Origin: TMP-24 sp041397305
GTDB taxonomy: Bacteria; Pseudomonadota; Alphaproteobacteria; Rhodobacterales; Rhodobacteraceae
Length of the DNA stretch: 64,000 nt
Direction of reading: 5' to 3'
NCBI GenBank assembly: GCA_041397305.1
Contig: JAWKWX010000004.1
Coordinates: 186,001-250,000, forward strand
Part shown: one piece after another, positions 31,864-40,646 of the stretch
How positions within the stretch are numbered: position 1 is the first letter of the stretch
Layout of the letters: each line of letters begins with the position of its first letter
Notes under the pieces: generated by a model
Told to the model about the DNA's origin: nothing
The model's input: only the letters and a program-made list of their open reading frames with translations
The model's database searches: none
Position numbers and translations under genes: made by a program

Positions 31864-33300
31864 ATGACCAAGCATTTCGATACGTCACTTCTGATCGGCG
31901 GCGCGCTGGAGGGCGGGCAGGAGACGGCGGAAAAGGTCCTGAACCCGCGCACCGGCGGGCTGATCCTCGACGTGCCCGAGGCATCGACCGACCAGATCGA
32001 CCGTGCGGTGGCGGCGGCGCGCCGAGCGTTCGAAGGCTGGTCGCGTACCACCCCCGCCGACCGGTCGGCCGCGCTGCACCGGATCGCCGATGCGATCGAG
32101 GCGGATGCCGACGCTTTCGCCGCGCTCGAGGCGCTGAACTGCGGCAAGCCGATCAATGCCGCGCGCAATGACGAGATCCCGGCCATCGTCGATTGCTTCC
32201 GCTTCTTCGCGGGCGCGGTGCGCGTCCAGCATGGCGCGGTCGCGGGCGAATATCTGGTCGGCCATACGTCGATGATCCGCCGCGATGCGGTTGGCGTCGT
32301 CGCCTCCATCGCGCCCTGGAACTATCCGTTGATGATGATGGCCTGGAAAGTCGCCCCGGCCATCGGCGCGGGCAACACGATCGTTTTCAAACCCTCCGAA
32401 CAGACGCCGCTGACCGCGCTGAAACTCGCCGGCCTTCTGGCCGATATCCTGCCCGAAGGCGTGGTGAACATCCTGCCGGGACGGGGGGAGACGGTGGGGA
32501 ACTACCTGATCAACCATCCGGGCGTGGACATGATTTCGCTTACCGGCGATGTGGCGACGGGCAAGAAGATGCTGGTTGCCGCCTCGAAATCGGTCAAGCG
32601 CACGCATCTGGAGCTGGGTGGCAAGGCGCCGGTCGTGGTGTTCGACGACGCCGACATCGGTGCGGTGGTCGAGGGGCTGCGCGCCTTCGGCTATTACAAC
32701 GCCGGGCAGGACTGTACCGCCGCCTGCCGCATCTATGCGGGCAGGAAGGTCTATGACAGCCTCGTTGCCGACCTCTCCGCCGCCGTCTCGACCATCGAAC
32801 TGGGCAATGACGACGACAGCGTGAACGAGATCGGCCCGCTCATCTCGCTGCGCCAGCGCGACCGGGTGGCGAGCTTTGTCGAGCGCGCGCGGGAACTCAC
32901 CCATGTCGAGGTCACGACCGGCGGCGCGGTGATGGGCAATGGTGGCTTCTACTACAAGCCTACCGTCATCGCCGGCGCGCGCCAGGAAGACGAGATCGTG
33001 CGCCGGGAAGTCTTCGGGCCGGTGGTTTCGATCACGCCCTTCTCCGACGTGGACGAGGCGGTGGGCTGGGCCAACGACAGCGATTATGGCCTTGCCTCCT
33101 CGGTCTGGACCCGCGATGTGGGCCGGGCGATGGAAACGGCGGCGCGGCTGCGCTATGGCTGCACCTGGATCAACACCCATTTCATGCTGGTCAATGAAAT
33201 GCCGCATGGCGGGCTGAAGCAGTCGGGCTACGGCAAGGACATGTCGAGCTATGCGCTCGAGGATTATTCGGTCGTCCGTCATGTGATGGTGAAGCACTGA
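31864..33300 (+). CDS. patD: Aldehyde dehydrogenase, probably gamma-aminobutyraldehyde dehydrogenase (PatD type)
   Basis: A 478-residue NAD(P)-dependent aldehyde dehydrogenase. Catalytic residues are C284 (NAGQDCTAA), E250 (THLELGGKAP) and N153 (APWNYP); the glycine motif SLTGDVATGK is present. QDCTAACR around the nucleophile is typical of the YdcW/PatD group, which converts 4-aminobutanal (from putrescine) to GABA. Placement directly behind an amine ABC importer matches E. coli ydcSTUV-patD, so uptake and oxidation of putrescine are co-encoded. A betaine-aldehyde-type substrate is the alternative. No putrescine aminotransferase is linked, but a PuuB-like oxidase lies at 58.5 kb. Confidence 0.87.
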   Translation: MTKHFDTSLLIGGALEGGQETAEKVLNPRTGGLILDVPEASTDQIDRAVAAARRAFEGWSRTTPADRSAALHRIADAIEADADAFAALEALNCGKPINAARNDEIPAIVDCFRFFAGAVRVQHGAVAGEYLVGHTSMIRRDAVGVVASIAPWNYPLMMMAWKVAPAIGAGNTIVFKPSEQTPLTALKLAGLLADILPEGVVNILPGRGETVGNYLINHPGVDMISLTGDVATGKKMLVAASKSVKRTHLELGGKAPVVVFDDADIGAVVEGLRAFGYYNAGQDCTAACRIYAGRKVYDSLVADLSAAVSTIELGNDDDSVNEIGPLISLRQRDRVASFVERARELTHVEVTTGGAVMGNGGFYYKPTVIAGARQEDEIVRREVFGPVVSITPFSDVDEAVGWANDSDYGLASSVWTRDVGRAMETAARLRYGCTWINTHFMLVNEMPHGGLKQSGYGKDMSSYALEDYSVVRHVMVKH

Positions 33301-33359
33301 TCAGAACTTGTATGCCACCCCGGGGGGGCGCCGCGTCCTCTCCGGGTCACAGGGATCGG

Positions 33360-35216
33360 TCAGGGCGCGGGCGCTGCTTCCGCCGCCTCCAGCTTTTCCG
33401 CCGCCTTCATCCACAGAGCCTCGGCCCGGTCGAGCCCCTCCATCACCTCGGCATATTTCTTCTGCCAGACGACAGCCTCGTCGGGGCGTTCGTAAAGCGC
33501 GGGATCGGCGAGCTTTGACGCCAGCCTGTCGCGCATCTCGTTCAGCTTGGCGAGCCTTTCCTCGCATTTGCGCACGTCGGCCTTCAGCGCCAGAAGCGCC
33601 TCGCGCGAGGGGCGTGGCGGCTTTTCCTTCGGCTTCTCGGCGGGCCTGTCCGCCTCGTCGCCCTGCAAGAGGTCCTTGCGGTACTCCTCAAGATCGCGGG
33701 CATAGGGCGTGACGGCGCCACCCTTCACCAGCCACAGCCGGTCGGCGACAAGGCCCAGAAGGTGCATGTCGTGGGACACAAGGATCACCGCGCCGGAATA
33801 TTCGGTCAAGGCCGTCACCAGCGCCTCGCGGCTTTCGATGTCGAGGTGGTTCGTCGGTTCGTCGAGGATGAGGAGGTGGGGCGCATCGAGCGTGGCGAGC
33901 AGCAGCGACAGCCGTGCCTTCTGGCCGCCCGAGAGGCGACCGACCAGAGTCTCTGCCTGATCGGCGCCAAGGCCGAAACCAGCCAGGCGCGCCCGCAGCT
34001 TAGCCTGGCCCTCGTCGGGGCGCTGGCGCTGGATATGTTGCAAGGGCGTTTCGTCCAGATGCAGTTCATCGACCTGATGCTGGGCGAAATAGCCGATGCG
34101 GAGCTTGGAGGAACGGGTGAAGGTTCCGCCCTGCGGCGGGAGTTTCCCCGCAAGGAGTTTCGAAAGCGTCGACTTGCCCTCGCCATTCCGGCCCAGAAGC
34201 GCGATCCGGTCGTCCTGGTCGATCCGGAGCGACAAGCGCCTGAGGACCGGCGGGCCGTCATAGCCGACCGACGTGCCCTCCATCGTGATGATCGGCGGGG
34301 ACAGCTGTTCGGGGACGGGGAAGGTGAAGACGACTTTCCTGGCCTCCTCGGGCGCGAGGATCGGTTGCATCTTCTCCAGCATCTTGACGCGCGACTGTGC
34401 CTGCACCGCCTTCGATGCCTTGGCCTTGAACCGGTCGACGAAGCTTTGCAGATGCGCGCGCCGCGCCTCCTGCTTCTTGGCCTCTGCCGCCTGCAGGGCG
34501 CGAAGCTCGGCCCTTTGGCGGGCGAACTGGTCGTAGGGACCCGACCAGTAGGTCAGCTTGCGGTTTTCCAGATGCAGGATCGAACTGACAGCGCGGTTCA
34601 GAAGGCCGCGGTCGTGGCTGATGATGATGACCGTATGGGGATATTTCGCCAGATAGCTTTCCAGCCACAAGGCACCTTCAAGGTCGAGGTAGTTGGTCGG
34701 TTCGTCCAGCAGCAGAAGGTCGGGCTGGGCGAACAGAACGCCCGCCAGCGCCACCCGCATCCGCCAGCCGCCGGAAAAATCCGAACAGGGGCGCAGCTGT
34801 TCCTCGGCGGTAAAGCCCAGACCTTTCAGGATTGCCGACGCCCGGCCCTCGGCCGACCAGGCATCGATATCGGCCAGCCGGTGCTGGATATCGGCGATCC
34901 TGTGGGGGTCGGTGGCGGTCTCCGCCTCCGCCATCAAGGCCGTCCGCTCTTCGTCGGCGGCCAGCACTGTGTCGAGCAGCGAGGTCGAGGAGGAAGGGAC
35001 CTCCTGCGCGACCCCGCCGATCCTCGCCCGGGACGGCAGGGCGATTTCTCCGCCTTCCAGCGCAAGTTCGCCCCGGATCAGCCGGAACAGCGTGGTCTTG
35101 CCGGTGCCGTTCTGGCCGACGAGGCCAACCTTGTGGCCGGTGGGAATCGTGGCAGAGGCGCCCTCGAACAGCGGGCGCCCCTCGACCGAATAGGAAATGT
35201 CGGAAATCCTGAGCAT
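33360..35216 (-). CDS. ABC-F family ATPase (YheS/Uup-like)
   Basis: A 618-residue soluble protein with two ABC domains and no membrane part: Walker A GQNGTGKTT and GRNGEGKST, signatures DFSGGWRMRVALAGVL and LSGGQKARLSLLLA, Walker B LLLLDEPTNYLD and LLILDEPTNHLD. The interdomain linker (about 225-290) is long and basic, as in factors that enter the ribosomal E site. The C-terminal extension (about 535-618) is a predicted coiled coil (ALLALKADVRKCEERLAKLNEMRDRLASKL). Composition and C-tail fit YheS/Uup-like translation or ribosome-rescue factors better than antibiotic-resistance members. ATG at 35216. Confidence 0.9.
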   Translation of the reverse strand: MLRISDISYSVEGRPLFEGASATIPTGHKVGLVGQNGTGKTTLFRLIRGELALEGGEIALPSRARIGGVAQEVPSSSTSLLDTVLAADEERTALMAEAETATDPHRIADIQHRLADIDAWSAEGRASAILKGLGFTAEEQLRPCSDFSGGWRMRVALAGVLFAQPDLLLLDEPTNYLDLEGALWLESYLAKYPHTVIIISHDRGLLNRAVSSILHLENRKLTYWSGPYDQFARQRAELRALQAAEAKKQEARRAHLQSFVDRFKAKASKAVQAQSRVKMLEKMQPILAPEEARKVVFTFPVPEQLSPPIITMEGTSVGYDGPPVLRRLSLRIDQDDRIALLGRNGEGKSTLSKLLAGKLPPQGGTFTRSSKLRIGYFAQHQVDELHLDETPLQHIQRQRPDEGQAKLRARLAGFGLGADQAETLVGRLSGGQKARLSLLLATLDAPHLLILDEPTNHLDIESREALVTALTEYSGAVILVSHDMHLLGLVADRLWLVKGGAVTPYARDLEEYRKDLLQGDEADRPAEKPKEKPPRPSREALLALKADVRKCEERLAKLNEMRDRLASKLADPALYERPDEAVVWQKKYAEVMEGLDRAEALWMKAAEKLEAAEAAPAP

Positions 35217-35269
35217 GGGCGGCAGCCAATAGCCGAGCCGCCTGCGATGTCAACCGACGGCGACCCGGG

Positions 35270-35545
35270 TCAGTCCATGAGGCCGGTCAGAAGATCGGCC
35301 GGCCAGGACTTGAAGGCGACAAGCGGCTGGTCGCCGGTTTCGGTGAAGGCGAAGACGTTGATCTTGTCGTTCACCACCGTGACCCGGCAGAAGCGGCCTT
35401 CGGCGGCCAGTTCCCCGGGGCATTGGGCGAGGTCGACATGGGCGACGGCGGCTTCGAAATCCTCATAGGTGAAGGGCAGGGGGGCCTCGTCGGCGAAGGC
35501 GGGCGTGACGGCGGCGGTCAGGGCGGCGGCAAGGATCAGGCGCAT
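35270..35545 (-). CDS. Small secreted hypothetical protein (91 aa)
   Basis: An exported 91-residue protein: signal peptide MRLILAAALTAAVTPAFA, mature part FTYEDFEAAVAHVDLAQCPGELAAEGRFCRVTVVNDKINVFAF..., with two cysteines 12 residues apart that may pair. Not a family I can name; the alternation of strands (FCRVTVVNDKINVFAFTETGDQPLVAFKSW) suggests a small beta domain. AAAGGA eight bases before this ATG supports it; the frame extends 15 codons further upstream without a binding site. It lies between the ABC-F gene and divergent ndk. Confidence 0.75.
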   Translation of the reverse strand: MRLILAAALTAAVTPAFADEAPLPFTYEDFEAAVAHVDLAQCPGELAAEGRFCRVTVVNDKINVFAFTETGDQPLVAFKSWPADLLTGLMD

Positions 35546-35704
35546 GAGTAGGTCCTTTCTGATGTGGTGCCGGGTAATTGACAAAAACAATCAGAATAAG
35601 CAAGGCCCTGTCGTATCCGCCACTGCGACATTTCGGCCTTTTGTCGCGCCAGACCCCGTGTTAAGGGCCGCGCGTCAATTTCACAGCCTTCAGGAGCCGG
35701 TCCC

Positions 35705-36127
35705 ATGGCCATCGAACGTACCCTTTCCATCATCAAGCCCGACGCCACCAAGCGTAACCTCACCGGCGCCATCATCGCCAAGTTCGAGGACGCGGGCCTG
35801 CGCGTCGTCGCCTCCAAGCGCATCCATCTGTCGATGGCCCAGGCCGGCGAATTCTATGCCGAGCACAAGGAACGCCCCTTCTATGGCGAATTGTGCAGCT
35901 TCATGGCTTCCGAGCCGGTTGTGGTGCAGGTTCTGGAAGGCGAGGGCGCCATTGCCAAGAACCGCGAGGTCATGGGCGCGACCGACCCGGCGCAGGCCGC
36001 CGACGGCACGATCCGCAAGCTTTTCGCGCTGTCCAAGGGCGAGAATTCGGTCCACGGATCCGACAGCCCGGCCTCGGCCGCGCGCGAGATCAGCTTCTTC
36101 TTCTCGGGCCTCGAACTGGTCGGCTGA
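35705..36127 (+). CDS. ndk: Nucleoside diphosphate kinase
   Basis: Transfers the gamma-phosphate between nucleoside triphosphates and diphosphates through a phosphohistidine. The 140-residue length is standard; the active-site His is H117 in NSVHGSDS, and the N-terminus ERTLSIIKPDATKRNLTGAI and the REISFFF tail are invariant family elements. ATG at 35705 follows AGGAG with nine bases' spacing. A separate transcription unit ended by a strong hairpin at 36161. Confidence 0.98.
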   Translation: MAIERTLSIIKPDATKRNLTGAIIAKFEDAGLRVVASKRIHLSMAQAGEFYAEHKERPFYGELCSFMASEPVVVQVLEGEGAIAKNREVMGATDPAQAADGTIRKLFALSKGENSVHGSDSPASAAREISFFFSGLELVG

Positions 36128-36160
36128 GCCGCAGGATCTGTCGTCCGGACAATCGCCTGA

Positions 36161-36184
36161 CGGGCCGCTTCGGCGGCCCGTTTT
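36161..36184 (+). terminator. Rho-independent terminator after ndk
   Basis: CGGGCCGC/GCGGCCCG, eight base pairs, closed by a TTCG tetraloop and followed by TTTT, 33 bases after the ndk stop. It also overlaps the space before the convergent gene's stop at 36194. Confidence 0.9.
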
Positions 36185-36193
36185 CGTCTGGCT

Positions 36194-36814
36194 TCAATAT
36201 TCGTTTGCCCCCTTTCCCGCGAGGATGCGCTGGCGAAGGCCGGTGATGCGGGCAACCCGCGTCTCGGGCTTCTTCGCTGACCCGATGACGATCGCATAGC
36301 TTTTCTGCCGTCCGGGTGTCAGCGCATGGAACGCATCTGCAAGTTCAGGGTCGGCGTCGAGCGCGTCTGTCAGCTCATCCGGCAGATCGACCTCGCTGGA
36401 TTCGCGTGGCGCTTTCAGCCCCATCTCGGCATAGGCCATTGCCTCTGACAGATAGGCGCGGATGAGTGCCTCCTGCGCCGCTACCGCGGCATTGTCGTCA
36501 AAGCGGATCATGTCGGCATGTTTGGTGTTCGGGCCTTGCCGCTCCAGCACGCCTTCGGGGTCCTGCATCAGAGCGGCATTGAAGAATGTCAGCCGGAAGT
36601 CGCCGCGAAAGGCGCCGAAAAGGGCGATGTTGCGGCCCGCATGCATATAGCAGGGATGCCCCCATTTCACAGTCTCTGTCAGCCCGCTGGCAAGGCAGAT
36701 GCGCCGCAACTCCGCAAGGCCGCTCGCCCAGCGTTTGGTCGAACAATCCGGAGTGTCGAAGCGCGCGCACCGGCCGCAGCCCTTGGTGAAAAAATCCTCT
36801 ATGTCGGTGATCAT
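36194..36814 (-). CDS. YdeI-type DUF1801/OmdA domain protein
   Basis: A 206-residue cytoplasmic protein with an N-terminal DUF1801-like iron-chaperone fold (ETVKWGHPCYMHAGRNIALFGAFRGDFRLTFFNAALM, about 47-85) and a C-terminal YdeI/OmpD-associated region (LPDELTDALDADPELADAFHALTPGRQKSYAIVIGSAKKPETRVARI). YdeI proteins are linked to peptide/bacteriocin resistance in enterics, but the biochemical role is open. The start ATG at 36814 has no clear binding site. It converges on ndk and is divergent from alaS, with 181 bases that show no gene between. Confidence 0.85.
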   Translation of the reverse strand: MITDIEDFFTKGCGRCARFDTPDCSTKRWASGLAELRRICLASGLTETVKWGHPCYMHAGRNIALFGAFRGDFRLTFFNAALMQDPEGVLERQGPNTKHADMIRFDDNAAVAAQEALIRAYLSEAMAYAEMGLKAPRESSEVDLPDELTDALDADPELADAFHALTPGRQKSYAIVIGSAKKPETRVARITGLRQRILAGKGANEY

Positions 36815-36995
36815 TCGGGCGCCCCAAACTTGTCAGTTATCTTGCCGATCATGGACCAGAACCGTTGCCGGGGAAAAGCCTCGGCATGGGCCAGGTCGCC
36901 GCGACGCGCCGCAGTGCGGAAAACGCCGTGGACAGGGCATTTCGCGGGCGCTAAACCGGCAAGGCTAAGGACTTTGCCCCAAGGACCGCCCGCCC

Positions 36996-39656
36996 ATGGC
37001 CTCGCTGAACGACATCCGCTCGACCTTCCTCGATTTCTTCAAGCGCAACGGCCACGAGGTTGTCGCCTCCTCGCCGCTCGTTCCCCGGAACGATCCGACG
37101 CTCATGTTCACCAACTCCGGCATGGTGCAGTTCAAGAACCTCTTCACCGGGGTCGAGACACGGGATTACAAGCGCGCGACGACCTCGCAGAAATGCGTGC
37201 GCGCGGGCGGCAAGCACAATGACCTCGACAATGTGGGCTATACGGCGCGCCATCATACGTTCTTCGAGATGCTGGGGAATTTCTCGTTCGGCGACTATTT
37301 CAAGGAAAGCGCCATTCCCTTCGCCTGGGATCTCTTGACCAAGGATTTCGGCCTCGACAAGTCGCGGCTCCTGGTCACCGTCTATCATACCGATGATGAG
37401 GCGGCGACGATCTGGAAGAAGGTGGCAGGGCTTCCGGACGACCGGATCATCCGCATCGCGACCGACGACAATTTCTGGCGCATGGGCCCGACCGGCCCCT
37501 GCGGCCCCTGCACCGAGATCTTCTATGACCACGGCCCCCATATCTGGGGCGGCCCGCCCGGCTCGGCCGAGGAGGATGGCGACCGGTTCATCGAGATCTG
37601 GAACAACGTCTTCATGCAGAACGAGCAGTTGCCGGACGGCAGCTTGCGGGTCCTCGACATGCAGTCGATCGACACCGGCATGGGGCTGGAACGGATCGGC
37701 GCGCTTCTGCAGGGCAAGCATGACAATTATGACACCGACCTTATGCGGTCGCTGATCGAGGCCTCGGCGCACGCAACCTCGTCCGACCCCGACGGGCCGG
37801 GCAAGGTCCATCACCGGGTGATCGCCGACCATCTGCGCTCGACCTCGTTCCTGATTGCCGACGGCGTGATGCCGTCGAACGAAGGTCGGGGCTATGTCCT
37901 GCGCCGCATCATGCGGCGGGCGATGCGCCATGCCCATATGCTGGGTGCCGCCGATCCGGTCATGCACCGGCTGGTTCCGGCGCTGGTCCGCCAGATGGGC
38001 GGGGCTTACCCTGAGCTTGTCCAGGCGCAGGCGCTGATCGAAGAGACGCAGCGGCTGGAAGAGACGCGCTTCCGTCAGACGCTGGACCGCGGCCTTGGCC
38101 TTCTGGCCGAGGAGGTGGCGAAGCTGGGCGAGGGTCAGCCCTTGCCGGGGGCCGCGGCCTTCAAGCTTTATGACACCTACGGCTTCCCGCTTGACCTGAC
38201 GCAGGATGCGCTGCGCGAACAGGGCCGCGAGGTCGATGTTGCGGGCTTCGACCATGCGATGGCCGAACAGAAGGCCAAGGCGCGGGCCGCCTGGGCGGGC
38301 TCGGGCGAGGCGAAAGATGCCGCGATCTGGTTCGAGCTTGCGGACAGGCACGGGGCGACGGAATTCCTGGGCTACGATACCGAGATCGCCGAAGGCCAGA
38401 TCACGGCTTTGGTCGCGGATGGCAAGGAAGTGGGCAGCGCCGCCACCGGCGCCAAGGTTCAGATCATCGTCAACCAGACGCCCTTCTATGCCGAAAGCGG
38501 CGGGCAGGTGGGCGACATGGGGCTGATCCGCACCGATACCGGGCTTGCGACCGTGACCGACACGAAGAAGTCGCAAGGCGTCTTCATCCACATGGCCGAG
38601 GTGGCCGAGGGCCAGATCGCCCGCGGCCAGCCCGCGAAGCTGGAAGTCAGCCATGGCCGCCGCAGCGCGATCCGCGCCAACCATTCCGCGACGCACCTGT
38701 TGCACGAGGCGCTGAGGCGCGCCTTGGGCGATCATGTGGCGCAGAAGGGCTCGCTGAATGCCGAGGACCGGCTGCGCTTCGATTTTTCCCATTCGAAGGG
38801 GTTGAGCGGGGCGGAACTGGCGACGGTCGAGGCCGAGGTGAATGAATTCATCCGGCAGAATTCCCCCGTGGAGACCCGGATCATGACCCCGGACGATGCC
38901 CGCGCATTGGGCGCGCAGGCGCTTTTCGGCGAGAAATACGGCGACGAGGTCCGCGTCGTCTCGATGGGGCGCCTGAACGGGTCGGGCAAGGGCGCGGACG
39001 GGTCGACCTATTCGCTGGAGCTTTGCGGCGGCACCCATGTGGCGCGGACGGGCGATATCGGGGCCTTCGTGGCGCTGGGTGACAGTGCCTCTTCGGCCGG
39101 CGTGCGGCGGATCGAGGCACTGACCGGGCAGGCGGCGCTGGATTACCTGCGCACGCAGGACCGGCGGCTCTTGGACGTTGCGGCGGCGCTGAAGGCCCAG
39201 CCGCAGGACGTAACCGACCGGGTGAAGGCGCTGATGGACGAGCGCCGGATCCTGCAGAACGAGGTGGCGCAATTGCGCCGCGAACTGGCGATGGGCGGCG
39301 GTGCTGCAGGGCCGGATGCCAGGGAAATCAACGGGGTGAAGTTCATTCCTCAGGTGGTTTCAGGTGTGTCTGGCAAGGACTTGCCCGCGCTTGTCGACGA
39401 GTTGAAGGCGCGGGTGGGATCAGGCGCGGTGCTGGTCGTCGCCGATACCGGCGGCAAGGCGGCGGTTGCGGCAGGCGTGACGGCCGATCTGACGGCGCGG
39501 CTTTCGGCGGTCGATCTGGTGAAAGCGGCGGCCGAGGCACTGGGCGGCAAGGGTGGCGGCGGGCGGCCCGACATGGCGCAGGCCGGTGGCGCGACCGCCG
39601 AAAATGCGGAAGGCGCGATCAGGGCTGCCGAAGCGGTGATCAGAGGTTTGAAATGA
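36996..39656 (+). CDS. alaS: Alanyl-tRNA synthetase
   Basis: Class II synthetase of 886 residues. Order visible: catalytic domain with motif 1 around RNDPTLMFTNSGMVQFKNLF and motif 2 near RHHTFFEMLGNFSFGDYFKE, a tRNA-recognition region, the editing domain with zinc ligands in NHSATHLLHEAL and SLELCGGTHVARTGDIG, and the C-Ala domain (about 740-886), rich in Gly/Ala near the end. Full length with no interruptions. AAGGA about ten bases before the ATG. Its stop overlaps the next ATG, placing it first in a three-gene unit. Confidence 0.98.
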   Translation: MASLNDIRSTFLDFFKRNGHEVVASSPLVPRNDPTLMFTNSGMVQFKNLFTGVETRDYKRATTSQKCVRAGGKHNDLDNVGYTARHHTFFEMLGNFSFGDYFKESAIPFAWDLLTKDFGLDKSRLLVTVYHTDDEAATIWKKVAGLPDDRIIRIATDDNFWRMGPTGPCGPCTEIFYDHGPHIWGGPPGSAEEDGDRFIEIWNNVFMQNEQLPDGSLRVLDMQSIDTGMGLERIGALLQGKHDNYDTDLMRSLIEASAHATSSDPDGPGKVHHRVIADHLRSTSFLIADGVMPSNEGRGYVLRRIMRRAMRHAHMLGAADPVMHRLVPALVRQMGGAYPELVQAQALIEETQRLEETRFRQTLDRGLGLLAEEVAKLGEGQPLPGAAAFKLYDTYGFPLDLTQDALREQGREVDVAGFDHAMAEQKAKARAAWAGSGEAKDAAIWFELADRHGATEFLGYDTEIAEGQITALVADGKEVGSAATGAKVQIIVNQTPFYAESGGQVGDMGLIRTDTGLATVTDTKKSQGVFIHMAEVAEGQIARGQPAKLEVSHGRRSAIRANHSATHLLHEALRRALGDHVAQKGSLNAEDRLRFDFSHSKGLSGAELATVEAEVNEFIRQNSPVETRIMTPDDARALGAQALFGEKYGDEVRVVSMGRLNGSGKGADGSTYSLELCGGTHVARTGDIGAFVALGDSASSAGVRRIEALTGQAALDYLRTQDRRLLDVAAALKAQPQDVTDRVKALMDERRILQNEVAQLRRELAMGGGAAGPDAREINGVKFIPQVVSGVSGKDLPALVDELKARVGSGAVLVVADTGGKAAVAAGVTADLTARLSAVDLVKAAAEALGGKGGGGRPDMAQAGGATAENAEGAIRAAEAVIRGLK

Positions 39657-39949
39657 CCGAGACCAAGGGAGCCTTGTGGATCGCCCATGTGAAAGTGCTC
39701 GATGCCGAGCGTTACGGCAAATATGCGGCCCTCGCAGGCCCGGCGATTGCCAAGCATGGCGGCACGTTCCTCGCGCGCGGCGGGCGCTATGTGCAGCTTG
39801 AGGGCAATGACCGGCCGCGCAATGTCGTGGCGCGTTTCCCCTCGCTGGAGGCGGCGGTCGCCTGCTATCACAGCCCCGACTATCAGGAGGCGCTGAGCCA
39901 TGCCAAGGGCGCGTCGGAACGTGACCTGATGGTGGTCGAGGAAGGCTGA
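39653..39949 (+). CDS. DUF1330 family protein
   Basis: A 98-residue dimeric-barrel-like protein of unknown role (ALWIAHVKVLDAERYGKYAALAGPAIAKHGGTFLARGGRYVQLEG, FPSLEAAVACYHSPDYQEAL). This matches the short ferredoxin-like barrel of DUF1330, often found beside unrelated housekeeping genes. Both ends overlap neighbours (ATGA with alaS, TGATG with the MOSC gene), so it is translationally coupled to both. Confidence 0.92.
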   Translation: MTETKGALWIAHVKVLDAERYGKYAALAGPAIAKHGGTFLARGGRYVQLEGNDRPRNVVARFPSLEAAVACYHSPDYQEALSHAKGASERDLMVVEEG

Positions 39950-40422
39950 TGGAAGGCGCGCTCGCCCGGCTTCTGGCGACGCATGCCGGGCCAGGGCGGG
40001 TCGACTGGATCGGCATCCGGCCGGAACGGCGGGCGGCGATGCGGCCGGTCGACGGGGCCGGCCTCACCCTGGACGGGATAGCTGGCGATCACGCAAGGCC
40101 CGGCAGGCGGGCAGTGACCCTGTTGCAGGCCGAACATCTGCCGGTGATCGCTTCGCTGACGCAGCGCGGATCGGTGACGCCCGATCTGCTGCGCCGCAAC
40201 CTGCTGGTTTCGGGCATCAATCTCTCGGCGCTGAACGGTCAGGCGGTCCGGGTGGGCAGTGCGATCCTGCGCCTGACCGGACCCTGTGCGCCCTGTTCGC
40301 GGATGGAAGAAGCCTTGGGCCCGGGCGGATACAATGCGATGCGCGGCCATGGCGGCTGGTGTGCAGAGGTGGCGGTGCCGGGGGATGTCCGGCTTGGGGA
40401 CGGAGTTTTGGCGTCGGCCTAG
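39949..40422 (+). CDS. MOSC domain protein
   Basis: A 157-residue protein with a MOSC (molybdenum cofactor sulfurase C-terminal) fold: GIAGDHA near residue 43, RRNLLVSGINLSAL and the Cys-containing core LTGPCAPCSRMEEALGPGGYNAMRGHGGWCAEV. Stand-alone MOSC proteins bind or transfer persulfide sulfur or the molybdenum cofactor; substrates such as N-hydroxylated compounds are known for YiiM/YcbX. Here the linkage to alaS gives no clue. Last gene of the alaS unit. Confidence 0.9.
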   Translation: MEGALARLLATHAGPGRVDWIGIRPERRAAMRPVDGAGLTLDGIAGDHARPGRRAVTLLQAEHLPVIASLTQRGSVTPDLLRRNLLVSGINLSALNGQAVRVGSAILRLTGPCAPCSRMEEALGPGGYNAMRGHGGWCAEVAVPGDVRLGDGVLASA

Positions 40423-40549
40423 CGGCTATGGTCTTCTTGCCGCTGCCTGGTTCATTCGTTCCGTTTTCAGTTGCCGGATCGGAATTACCTACTGATTTGG
40501 TCGATCCATGCGGAACGATGGTCCGTTGATTTTCCCGAAATCCCTGCTA

Positions 40550-40571
40550 TTTTGCCGCAATCTCGGCAAAA
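40550..40571. repeat. Inverted repeat upstream of the glutamine amidotransferase gene
   Basis: TTTTGCCG-CAATCT-CGGCAAAA, a perfect eight-base-pair palindrome in an AT-rich patch 76 bases before the ATG at 40647. No T-run follows on the right; on the left the A/T arms themselves could serve as a weak terminator for the alaS unit. An operator is equally likely. Confidence 0.5.
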
Positions 40572-40646
40572 GGGTCTGATAAGAACCCTGTAGCAGACTG
40601 GGAGGGCAGGCGCGCCATTTCGGCGCGGCGTGAGGGGTGATGGGCC

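Noticed and set aside
36951..39272. Long minus-strand frame opposite alaS
   Set aside because: Antisense shadow of alaS; no recognisable protein features.
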